Positions 7,098 through 14,195 of a stretch of 17,955 bases of DNA are shown here, one piece after another. A program made the position numbers and the translations under genes. The stretch is from contig DASRLH010000301.1 of the NCBI GenBank assembly GCA_035648595.1, positions 1 to 17,955 on the forward strand, written 5' to 3'. Numbering within the stretch: the stretch's first letter is position 1; each line of letters starts with the position of its first letter. The notes under the pieces are model-generated. The model was not told the origin of the DNA and did not search any database. It saw only the letters and a list, made by a program, of their open reading frames with translations. This DNA comes from RYN-428 sp035648595 (GTDB lineage: Bacteria > Planctomycetota > Phycisphaerae > Tepidisphaerales > Tepidisphaeraceae).

Positions 7098-8129
7098 ATG
7101 ATGCGGATTCTTCATCTGTTGGGGCACGCGCCCGACTTTCAAACTCAACGAGGCGTGCTTCTATTGTCTGGAGGAGCCGGCGATGAATTCTCCTTCACCC
7201 AGCGCACCATCGGCCACGACGGAACTTATCGAAATACCCTCGCAGCCGTCATCGGCCTGGGAATGCGTCCCGAGGCGTTTGATCTGATTCACGCATGGGA
7301 CGATCGCGCGCTTCAGGCGACAATGTTGGCCTTCGGGCAGGGCGTTGTTTTCAGTCCCATCCAACGCCCTTCGCCCACCTCGTTGGCGTGGCTCCGGCTC
7401 GCCATAACGCAACGCGAATTGCGCGTGGTCTGCGCAACGGCGGCGCAGCAGCGCGGGCTGGAAACCGTTGGAATTCGCAATGAGTATTTGAGCTTGATTC
7501 GCCCGGGTATCGACCCTGGCCATGCGCGGATCAGACGCGATCGATCCCTCCGGCGGGCCCTTGGCTTTGCCGATGACGATTACGTGCTGCTGCCCGCCGG
7601 CGAATCGACACGGGCGGCGGGGCATCGGGATGCGGTGTGGGCGGCGTCCATTCTTCACGTTTTGGACCCGCGCTACCGCGTGCTGCTCTGGGGCCAGGGA
7701 GACCAGACGCCGCGGTTGGAGCGGCTGGCTGAAAAACTCAGGCAGCCCGGCTTGCTCGTGAACGCACAGCGGGCGCTGGGTCGGCGAGTGGAGTTTGAAG
7801 AACTGCTGGGCGCGGCGGATGTGGCGCTTCATACGCCAAGCGCAATCGGCCCGGAACTGCCCATCGCCACCGCCATCGCCGCGGGGTTGCCGACGGTATT
7901 ATGGGGATCAGGGGCGTTGGCGGAATGTTTGGGAGCGGCGGCGAGCATCGCGATTGTTTCACCGCCCTCGGCTCGTCTGTTGGCGCAACGCGTGTTGAAA
8001 ATCCGGGAAAATCCGGAATTGGGCCGGGGCATCGCGCATGCAGCCGGCGTTGAAGTGCGCAAAGCGTATTCGTCCGACCGATTTGTCGAACAATACGGAT
8101 CGCTTTACCGTTCCATGGGCGTGGCCTGA
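7098..8129 (+). CDS. GT4-like glycosyltransferase
   Basis: This 343-residue protein begins MMRILHLLGHAPD, the usual first strand of a GT-B fold. It continues through FDLIHAWDDRALQAT and SLIRPGIDP, the hinge-like segment before the C-terminal nucleotide-sugar domain. There YVLLPAGES, RVLLWGQGDQTPRLERLAE, and a final ALHTPSAIGPELPIATAIAAGLPTVLWG follow the GT4 layout, although the usual E-x7-E motif is altered to a Pro-Glu-Leu-Pro form. The donor and acceptor sugars cannot be read from sequence. A second ATG at 7101 is an equally possible start. The stop codon TGA lies inside the left arm of REPIN-like copy 2, so the last residues (MGVA) are repeat-encoded. It precedes the DUF1501 gene but is separated from it by the repeat. 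Confidence 0.75.
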   Translation: MMRILHLLGHAPDFQTQRGVLLLSGGAGDEFSFTQRTIGHDGTYRNTLAAVIGLGMRPEAFDLIHAWDDRALQATMLAFGQGVVFSPIQRPSPTSLAWLRLAITQRELRVVCATAAQQRGLETVGIRNEYLSLIRPGIDPGHARIRRDRSLRRALGFADDDYVLLPAGESTRAAGHRDAVWAASILHVLDPRYRVLLWGQGDQTPRLERLAEKLRQPGLLVNAQRALGRRVEFEELLGAADVALHTPSAIGPELPIATAIAAGLPTVLWGSGALAECLGAAASIAIVSPPSARLLAQRVLKIRENPELGRGIAHAAGVEVRKAYSSDRFVEQYGSLYRSMGVA

Positions 8130-8250
8130 ATGGTGGCACGGGCGGCCCGCCCGTGGCTTGCTGTTCGGAGCAAGCAAAAATCGGAATTGGGTTGATCGGT
8201 GTGCAATCCCCACACATGGGCAGGCTGCCCATGCCACAAAGAGTGGCCAA
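8118..8250. repeat. REPIN-like element, family A, copy 2
   Basis: Same architecture as the copy at 4610-4746. Palindromes lie at 8137-8155 (identical 19-mer to copy 1) and 8215-8233. The outer GGCGTGGCC is at 8118-8126, and the interior contains GCAAGCAAAAATCGGAAT. The box AATCG begins exactly 23 nt after the first palindrome in both copies. The left end overlaps the last codons and the stop of the upstream glycosyltransferase gene. Confidence 0.85.
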
Positions 8251-8335
8251 GTTCCGCTCCATAGGTTAGAGGCCGCTGACAACGCCGATTCCCCCCGCCG
8301 ATATAAATGGATGGATATTCCCGGAGCTTTATTTG

Positions 8336-9733
8336 ATGCAACCTGATCTTCGCACATTCTCCCGCCGCACGATGCTTCGCTCGCTGGCGGCGGGTTCATC
8401 GCTGCTGCTGCCGGGCATTTTGCAAACGCTGATGGCGGACGAGGCCCGCGGGGCGGCCATTGGCGGCGCCATCAACCCGCTGGCGCCGAGGGCGCCGCAG
8501 TTTCCGGCGCGGGCCAAGCGGGTGATTTTCCTGTACATGAGCGGCGGGGTTTCGCATCTGGATTCGTTCGATCCCAAGCCGCGCCTCTTTGCCGATGGGG
8601 GAAAGCTTTCGTCGAATAAGCCCGGGGCTAAGCCGTATCTGCGGCCCAATTGGGAATTCAAGCCCGGCGGCAGGTGCGGCACGCAGGTCTCCGACCTATT
8701 TCCGCACGTTCGCGATTGCATGGATGATGTCTGCCTGATCCGTTCGATGCACGGAGATCACAACGATCATTTCCAGGCCACGCTGGGCATTCATACCGGC
8801 TCGGTCACTTTCGCACGGCCCAGCGTCGGCTCGTGGGTGAGCTACGGGCTAGGGACGATGAACCAGAATTTGCCGTCGTTCGTGGTGCTGGCGCCGTATC
8901 TGCCGTACGCGGGGAGCCAGGTCTGGTCGAGCGATTTTCTGCCCGGCTGCCATCAGGGCACGCGCGTGCTGGCGGGCGCCGAGCCGATTCCCGATCTCAT
9001 CCGCCGCGCGCCGTCGCTTGAGGTGCAGGAGATGGAGTTGGGACTGCTCTCGCAGTTCAACAAGCGGCACCAGCTTTCCCGCGGGAACGATCCCGCCCTC
9101 GCCGCCCGGATCAAGAGCTACGAGACCGCGTTTGGCATGCAGATGACCATGCCTGAAGTGCTGGATTTGAAGGGCGAAACCGATGCCACGCTCAATCTCT
9201 ACGGCCTCGAGCGCGGCAGCACCAAGGGCTTCGCCTGGCAATGCCTGATCGCCCGCCGGCTGGTGGAGCATGGCGTACGATTTGTCGAGCTGATCGACAC
9301 CGGCTCGAACAGCAATTGGGACAGCCATGGCAACATGCGCGATCACGGGCCGCTGGCGCGGAACGTCGATCAGCCGGTCGCGGCGCTGTTGAAGGATTTG
9401 AAGAGCCGGGGGATGCTGGAGGATACGCTGGTGGTTTGGACGACCGAGTTTGGCCGCACGCCGACCACCGATGCTCCGCTGGGGCGCAGCCATCATGCCG
9501 GGTGTTACGCCAGTTGGATGGCCGGCGCGGGAGTGAAGCCGGGCATCGCCTATGGCGCCAGCAGCGAATACGGCGACAAGCCGGTGGAAAACCCCGTCCA
9601 TGTACACGACCTTCACGCGACGATCTTGCAGCTTCTGGGCTTCGATCACACTAAGCTCACCTACCGCCACGCCGGCCGAGACTTCCGGCTCACAGACGTG
9701 GCGGGGCGGGTCGTCAGCGACATTATCGCCTGA
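8336..9733 (+). CDS. Tat-exported DUF1501 protein
   Basis: The 465-residue product begins MQPDLRTFSRRTMLRSLAAG, a twin-arginine signal with SRRTMLRS ahead of a hydrophobic run, so it is exported folded. DUF1501 proteins have an alkaline-phosphatase/sulfatase-like fold and are abundant in planctomycetes, usually of unknown substrate. Family marks seen here are VIFLYMSGGVSHLDSFDPKP, SMHGDHNDHFQA, NSNWDSHGNM, WTTEFGRTP, GRSHHAGCYASWMAG and the late HVHDLHATILQLLGFDH, including histidines and aspartates suited to metal binding. GGAG at 8323-8326 lies 9 nt before ATG 8336 and decides this start over the TTG three bases earlier. These genes usually sit beside a DUF1549/DUF1553 cytochrome-type partner; none is here. 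A TATAAA at 8302-8307 could be part of its promoter. Confidence 0.93.
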   Translation: MQPDLRTFSRRTMLRSLAAGSSLLLPGILQTLMADEARGAAIGGAINPLAPRAPQFPARAKRVIFLYMSGGVSHLDSFDPKPRLFADGGKLSSNKPGAKPYLRPNWEFKPGGRCGTQVSDLFPHVRDCMDDVCLIRSMHGDHNDHFQATLGIHTGSVTFARPSVGSWVSYGLGTMNQNLPSFVVLAPYLPYAGSQVWSSDFLPGCHQGTRVLAGAEPIPDLIRRAPSLEVQEMELGLLSQFNKRHQLSRGNDPALAARIKSYETAFGMQMTMPEVLDLKGETDATLNLYGLERGSTKGFAWQCLIARRLVEHGVRFVELIDTGSNSNWDSHGNMRDHGPLARNVDQPVAALLKDLKSRGMLEDTLVVWTTEFGRTPTTDAPLGRSHHAGCYASWMAGAGVKPGIAYGASSEYGDKPVENPVHVHDLHATILQLLGFDHTKLTYRHAGRDFRLTDVAGRVVSDIIA

Positions 9734-9883
9734 GCACATCCGCCTTCGAAAGACGCCGAACTACATGCAATCATATGTAGAAACACAAAAGCGCACTCTC
9801 GACTGATTTGGCTCAAATCGTTGATCCCCCAAAAGTAACCCCGTGATTTTTGCTTTCTTGACTATCGGCGTGTCGCCTCGATC

Positions 9884-9933
9884 GCGCCTCCGTGCTTCGG
9901 TGCCTCCGTGGTTGTCTTCTGATTGAATTGCGG
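9884..9933 (-). repeat. Family D repeat (CACGGAGG type), solo unit
   Basis: On the minus strand the unit reads ACCACGGAGGCACCGAAG, then CACGGAGGCGCG, a quasi-periodic 9-10 nt motif. It shares with the unit at 10692-10742 not only this core but also a following stretch ending in CGGGCGC on the plus strand (about 21 of 28 matching positions). It lies about 30 nt beyond the stop of the minus-strand gene at 9962. Similar CACGGAG-type repeats are known to be dispersed in several bacterial phyla; their function is not established. Confidence 0.6.
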
Positions 9934-9961
9934 GCGCCCCATCCGATGGGTGGATTTCTCC

Positions 9962-10522
9962 TCATGGCGTGCGGCGTAATTTCCCCGGATCAAAGCCTGG
10001 TCCCGCCGGAAGCTCGCCCATTTCGATCGCGCCGAACCCCGTGCCCGCCGCGAAGGCCGGCAGGCCCAATGCCTGGGCCAATTCTCCGTGGCGGTTGATG
10101 GCATATTCATACGGCTGCTCGGGTTTGCCTTCCTTGCGAAGAATCGATTCGACGCGGCGCTCCGATCGCTCCATTCCAAACGCGGCGCAAAGCAATTGTG
10201 CATTGCCCGCGGGGGCAGGATCGCGGAGCTCCAGATCATCGTGCGGGCACGAGACGTAGGCGTCGGTTTGTTCGCCTTTTTCGTAAAGGTGGTATAGCAG
10301 CACGCCCCTGCCGTACGCCATCACCAGTAGGGCGGGGCAGCCAAAGTGGGCCGACAGCCGGGCGGCGAGGCGTTCCTGGGCGGACAAATCTTCATGAAAC
10401 ACAACCGCCGTCCCCTTCGAGCCGGCGGCCACGTAAGCCACATCGCCGTTGGATTTGAGATATGCCGCTAATTCCTCAATGTCCGCCGATTGAAGCGTGA
10501 TGTTGGCGTAAAAGCTTGACAT
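9962..10522 (-). CDS. Conserved hypothetical cytoplasmic protein
   Basis: This 186-residue product starts MSSFYANITLQSADIEELAA and has no signal or membrane segment. It reads as alternating short strands and helices: AYLKSNGDVAYVA, TAVVFHEDL, LAARLSAHFGCPALLVMAYG, LLYHLYEKGEQTDAYVS, then LLCAAFGMERSE. I recall widespread small proteins with the same order (an N-terminal F/WYANxTL, a central LSxxxGCPAL, and a late xLYxxGExxDxYxSCP), all uncharacterised, so it is probably a genuine conserved family rather than chance. ATG 10522 is the only plausible start. It lies 257 bp downstream of the heptosyltransferase gene on the same strand, with repeats between, and converges on the DUF1501 gene. Confidence 0.7.
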   Translation of the reverse strand: MSSFYANITLQSADIEELAAYLKSNGDVAYVAAGSKGTAVVFHEDLSAQERLAARLSAHFGCPALLVMAYGRGVLLYHLYEKGEQTDAYVSCPHDDLELRDPAPAGNAQLLCAAFGMERSERRVESILRKEGKPEQPYEYAINRHGELAQALGLPAFAAGTGFGAIEMGELPAGPGFDPGKLRRTP

Positions 10523-10568
10523 GAACCCACGATTGATGGAGCAGTTCTACTCACCACGAGCAGAATTT

Positions 10569-10742
10569 CACCACGGAGGCACGGAAACACTGAGGCGCTT
10601 TCGATTGAACCAGTGCACTTCACCGAACTTAGACTAAAAAGAGAAAACCATTCAATTGCTTGTTTTTTGCAACATGGCGATCGCATCGGATGCGCCTCCG
10701 TGATTCCGTGCCTCCGTGGTTGTTTTCCCCTTGGGTTTCGGG
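10569..10742. repeat. Family D paired inverted repeat
   Basis: CACCACGGAGGCACGG and continuation at 10569-10598 faces its inverse at 10692-10721, with nearly identical 30-bp arms around about 93 bp of AT-richer spacer. The right unit extends to 10742 with the same tail as the solo unit at 9884-9933. The layout parallels a REPIN, but the arms are quasi-periodic rather than palindromic. It occupies most of the gap between the hypothetical gene and the heptosyltransferase gene. Confidence 0.7.
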
Positions 10743-10779
10743 CGCAAGCCGGTGCGGGGCTGATAGTGGCGCTCTTTGT

Positions 10780-11883
10780 TTATGTGACCACCGCAAGCGC
10801 GGTGCTGGCCGCCCGCTTGCCAAGCAGTTGTATCGCGGCGTCATGCACCATGGCCGGCGTGAGGCGGGTCATGCAGCGATGATCCAGCGGGCAAACTTTC
10901 TTCTGACAGGGTCCGCAGAATACCTTCACCGCCACCTGGCGCTCGCGGGCATAATAGATTTCCGTCCATTGCGGGTGCGTGGGGCCGAAGATCGTCACCA
11001 CCGGCACATCCATCGCCGCCGCGATATGGCGGGGGCCCGTGTCGTTGGTGATCATCAGATCGCATCGCCGAACGATTTCCTTCAGCGAGCCGAGCGTCAC
11101 GCCTTTGTTCGACAAATCCAAGGGCGCATGCTTCATCGCGCGTTTCACGGCTTCCACGATTGGCCGTTCGCGGGGCGATGCGCTGAGCAAAATGGTGGCT
11201 TGCTGTTCATCGATCAAGCGATCCGCCAGTTGCGCGAAATACTCCGGCAGCCAGATCTTCGCCGCTCCGTAGTTGGCCCCGGGATTCAGCAGAATCAGCG
11301 GCGGCCCTCCCGATGCGCCGGGCCGCGACCGTCCCGTTTCCAGGCCGCAGCGCGACAGAATCTCCGACGCCTCGCGCTTTTCGTGTTCCGTCACGAACAA
11401 TTCCATCTTCAGATCGCGGTGGTCGGATCCCAGGTAGTGGGCGATTCCGAGGTAGGATTTGATGATCGGCGAGGGGACGAATTTGCCGCGCTCCTTGGTG
11501 GGCAATAATTTGTCGGTCAGCAAAAACCCCCTGCCATCGCGGTCGTATCCCACCACCTTGGGGATATTGGCCATCTTGGCGAGCAGCGCGGTTTTGAAGC
11601 TGTTGGGCAGGAGGATCGCCAGATCAAATTTCCCGGCCCGCAGTCGCGCGGCAACGTCGAATATCCCCTTGCCGGTGCGGGTGGGCGTCTTGCCGGTGCG
11701 ATAGGTGATGAGTTGATCCGCCCAGGGCATGCCCGCATACAGCGGCTTGACGTAGCGGCGCAGCAAGTAGCTGATATGTGCCGCCGGATACAGCAGCCGA
11801 ATCGCCCGCAACGTCGGCGTCGCCATCACCGCGTCGCCCACCCAACTGGGTTGCACGACGAGGATTCTTTGGGGAAGGGACAT
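10780..11883 (-). CDS. waaF: ADP-heptose:LPS heptosyltransferase II-like (GT9)
   Basis: WaaF-type enzymes transfer L-glycero-D-manno-heptose to the LPS inner core on the cytoplasmic side of the inner membrane. The 367-residue product shows ILVVQPSWVGDAVMATPTLR at the start, FDLAILLPNSFKTALLA, LLNPGANYGAAKIWLPEYFA (nucleotide-sugar region), ITNDTGPRHIAAAMDVPVV followed by TIFGPTHP, and the C-terminal CGPCQKK with VCPLDHRCM, a Cys cluster common in this family. Length is typical. ATG 11883 has no strong Shine-Dalgarno sequence; TATACT lies 10 nt upstream on the same strand, so a very short leader is possible. The gene is downstream of a GT39-type transferase, consistent with envelope glycan assembly. 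The exact acceptor is inferred, and the symbol is by family resemblance. Confidence 0.88.
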   Translation of the reverse strand: MSLPQRILVVQPSWVGDAVMATPTLRAIRLLYPAAHISYLLRRYVKPLYAGMPWADQLITYRTGKTPTRTGKGIFDVAARLRAGKFDLAILLPNSFKTALLAKMANIPKVVGYDRDGRGFLLTDKLLPTKERGKFVPSPIIKSYLGIAHYLGSDHRDLKMELFVTEHEKREASEILSRCGLETGRSRPGASGGPPLILLNPGANYGAAKIWLPEYFAQLADRLIDEQQATILLSASPRERPIVEAVKRAMKHAPLDLSNKGVTLGSLKEIVRRCDLMITNDTGPRHIAAAMDVPVVTIFGPTHPQWTEIYYARERQVAVKVFCGPCQKKVCPLDHRCMTRLTPAMVHDAAIQLLGKRAASTALAVVT

Positions 11884-11993
11884 CGCCGAGCAGTATAACA
11901 GCTTCTTTAGAGAGGCAGAAGGTGCACTGCGAAGCGGGACACTTGAGGCGTCTGAGATCGCTTCGTTTCTTGTTCCTTCGCTGGATCACGATG

Positions 11994-12095
11994 TCGTATC
12001 ACGGGCGTCCCGCCCGTGCAGGGTGCATGGAAGTTTCGATATCGCGATTCTTCGACCACCGCGCCATCAGCACGGGCGAGACGCTCGTGATACGA
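11994..12095. repeat. REPIN-like element, family B
   Basis: Arms at 11994-12019 and 12070-12095 are inverted copies of each other (23 of 26 bases): they start TCGTATCACGGGCGTC and end CCCGTGC. The spacer on the minus strand contains GAATCGCGAT at 12041-12050, the same 10-mer found inside the family A copy at 4671-4680. AATCG lies 21 nt from the arm end. The element sits between the GT39 gene and the heptosyltransferase gene. Confidence 0.85.
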
Positions 12096-12111
12096 TGACT
12101 GGCTTCGTCCG

Positions 12112-13905
12112 CTACTTTTCCACCACCATTACTTCAAGCACCCTTCCCCTGTCGGCATACGCCCATCCCGTATATCGGTCGATCACGCGAAGCCCCGCGC
12201 GTTCCGCGAGCGTCATCTTTTCCCACACGTCCGGCGTAATCACCAGCCAGCGCGGCCAAGCCTTGAAGGGCATTGCCAGCAGGGCGTCCTTCTTGCATTC
12301 GCGGATGGTTCCGCCCTGGTAAAAGCCGAGGCTCGGCTCCTTGTAATCGACCATCAACACGTCGCCTTTGTGCGTGGCGCCCTGCCGTTTGAGCACCTTC
12401 GCGACGTGCTCGGAAATGCGAAGAAACGGTGCGTTGGGGAAATACAGGCCGCAGAGCATCGCCATGAACACGAACATCCCGCCGCCCATGACCAGCAGTG
12501 CCGGCCCGAGTTTGCGGGCATGTAGGAGCGCCATCACCACCAGGCCATACGCAATCGTGAACAGGCTCAGGAGGATCATCGTGCGCCAGGGGAGTTGATT
12601 GAGGCCAAAGGTGCGCGCGGCCAGCCAGGGAAGGCCGCCGATGCCCGCAACCGCCGCCGCCCAGAAGCCGGCGCCGATCAGGAACGGGCGCGATTCGGTG
12701 TCACGGCTTTCGCGGCGCAAATTTCGCATAATCGCGTAGGCGGTGAGAAATGCGATCGCGGGATACGCGGAAAGAAAATAGTGCGCGAGCTTGGTGCCGA
12801 TGAATTCAACCATCAGCCACGGCCCGAGCGTCGCCGCCAGCGCAAAGCGCACCTCGGGCACTCTGCGATTCTGGATGCCGATGCCGATCGCCATCGGCAG
12901 CAAGAGGCTCCAGGGCAAAAACATCGGCCAAACCATCATCAGATGAAAGCCCGGCGGAAAATTGTGCCCCTCCTTGCCGTTCTCAAGATGCTCCCTGGCC
13001 TCAAGGAATATGCGGCCCAGGAATTCCGGTGAGCGGTGATGCACCAGGATGATCCACGGGAGAACGATCGCCGTGATGATCGCCACGGAAACAATGACCT
13101 GTGCGGCGATCCGCGTGTCACTGCCGTGCCGTTGAGGCTCGTAGTCCGGGATCAAGCCCGGCGGCGCGCCGTTTCGCCGTTGCCCGAAAGTCTGCGTTGT
13201 AACGTCGTTGGGTCGAACGGGTGCGTTGATGCCAAGCCTCGTTCCCGCGGATAACGCAATCGTTTCTGGCTCACGCTCCCGGCCACGTCGGTCCGACCTT
13301 CGAGTCAGACATTTACCCACCATCCGAAACAACCCCAGCGCCGCCGCCGTCGCGGCGACGGTGCCGAGAATAAACGGCCCCTTGGTAATTCCCCCCAATC
13401 CCAGCGCCGCCGCCATCGCGATCGCCACCGCCCACGACCGATTCCCGCGCCACATGAGGAACAGGCAGATTTGCGCAATCGTAGTGAATAAAACCAAAAC
13501 GCTGTCCGTCAGGCAGATCTTGGCGGCCATAATGGCCAGCGCGCTGCTCGACAGGATAAAGATCGTCCAGAAGGCCATCTCGCGGCCGCATTGACGGCGC
13601 AGAGCGATGGCAAGAACAATCAGCGTCGCCAGCATTCCCAGAACGGAAGGGACGCGGGCGGCAAAGGCGTTTTCGCCAAACGCGCTCATCGCCGCCAACT
13701 GACACCAATAAATCAACGGCGGCTTGGCCGCGCGCAGATTGTCGTACAATCGCGGCACGACCCAGTCCCCGCTGTCGAGCATCTGCCGCGAGCATTGCGC
13801 ATAGCGCGGCTCATCGCGGTCCCACAACCCAATCCGCGAATTCCCCACCAGATACACCGCCGCCGCCGCGAGCAGAACCAGAACGATTCGTCCGTTGAAT
13901 GACAT
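12112..13905 (-). CDS. GT39/ArnT-like membrane glycosyltransferase
   Basis: The 597-residue product is an integral membrane protein with about a dozen hydrophobic segments. The first loop has WDRDEPRYAQCSRQMLDSGD (Asp29, Asp31, Glu32), then LRAAKPPLIYW. This is the signature of polyprenyl-phosphate-dependent GT-C enzymes such as ArnT, where the acidic pair serves catalysis or metal binding on the periplasmic face. LTDS near residue 133 and GLGGITKGPFILG are also typical. A C-terminal soluble part ends VMVVEK. The likely role is transfer of a lipid-linked sugar to LPS or another envelope acceptor. ATG 13905 is chosen because the frame beyond it (to 14166) translates repeat-rich intergenic DNA. 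Residues about 199-265 form an unusual Arg/Pro-rich loop inserted between membrane segments. It lies upstream of the heptosyltransferase on the same strand. Confidence 0.87.
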   Translation of the reverse strand: MSFNGRIVLVLLAAAAVYLVGNSRIGLWDRDEPRYAQCSRQMLDSGDWVVPRLYDNLRAAKPPLIYWCQLAAMSAFGENAFAARVPSVLGMLATLIVLAIALRRQCGREMAFWTIFILSSSALAIMAAKICLTDSVLVLFTTIAQICLFLMWRGNRSWAVAIAMAAALGLGGITKGPFILGTVAATAAALGLFRMVGKCLTRRSDRRGREREPETIALSAGTRLGINAPVRPNDVTTQTFGQRRNGAPPGLIPDYEPQRHGSDTRIAAQVIVSVAIITAIVLPWIILVHHRSPEFLGRIFLEAREHLENGKEGHNFPPGFHLMMVWPMFLPWSLLLPMAIGIGIQNRRVPEVRFALAATLGPWLMVEFIGTKLAHYFLSAYPAIAFLTAYAIMRNLRRESRDTESRPFLIGAGFWAAAVAGIGGLPWLAARTFGLNQLPWRTMILLSLFTIAYGLVVMALLHARKLGPALLVMGGGMFVFMAMLCGLYFPNAPFLRISEHVAKVLKRQGATHKGDVLMVDYKEPSLGFYQGGTIRECKKDALLAMPFKAWPRWLVITPDVWEKMTLAERAGLRVIDRYTGWAYADRGRVLEVMVVEK

Positions 13906-14195
13906 TGAGGAGGAACAGGGTAAGGAGCGAGGTGAGAAAAATCGAATGGGAATGTCGCGCGGAAATCTTGCGCAGAGGCACCGAGGCGCGAAGGCGCGGA
14001 GAATTGGAGACGCGTAACCCAATCGGCCGGTGTAGCCGTTCTGGCGGCAAGGCGCCACGCGTTTATACGAACAGAAAGTATGGTTTTCAGGTCGCCCCGC
14101 ACCAAGCTTGTCTCTAAAGTCTCTGACTCTCGGAATCACTGCGCGATTCTGACTGTGTGGTGGCAAGAACGGCCGAGAGATCCGGCAATCGTTTT
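13906..14195. other. Divergent intergenic region with a CGCAGAGG-type repeat
   Basis: This 290-bp stretch separates the GT39 gene (minus) from the DUF2071 gene (plus), so it should hold both promoters. At about 13969-14002 there is a GCGCAGAGGCACCGAGGCGC-type run with a roughly 9-10 nt period, a relative of the family D repeats. I see no convincing -35/-10 pair, no RNA gene and no believable small gene. Confidence 0.5.

Noticed and set aside
8137..8155. Intrinsic terminator at the family A palindrome
   Set aside because: Strong stem but no T-tract; the same sequence occurs as part of a paired repeat elsewhere, so repeat identity explains it better.
8276..8307. Sigma-70 promoter before DUF1501 (CTGACA and TATAAA)
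   Set aside because: The spacer is 20 bp, too long for confidence; mentioned only as possible.
8849..9739. 296-codon minus-strand frame opposite DUF1501
   Set aside because: Antisense shadow of a gene with strong motifs.
9884..10742. CRISPR array or tandem repeat array
   Set aside because: Only three units, unequal distances, both orientations, no spacers of constant length and no cas gene.
10660..11508. 282-codon plus-strand frame opposite the heptosyltransferase
   Set aside because: Shadow of a confident GT9 gene, starts inside a repeat.
13906..14166. N-terminal extension of the GT39 protein
   Set aside because: Encodes Arg/Cys-rich translation of the CGCAGAGG-type repeat; the membrane protein starts naturally at 13905.
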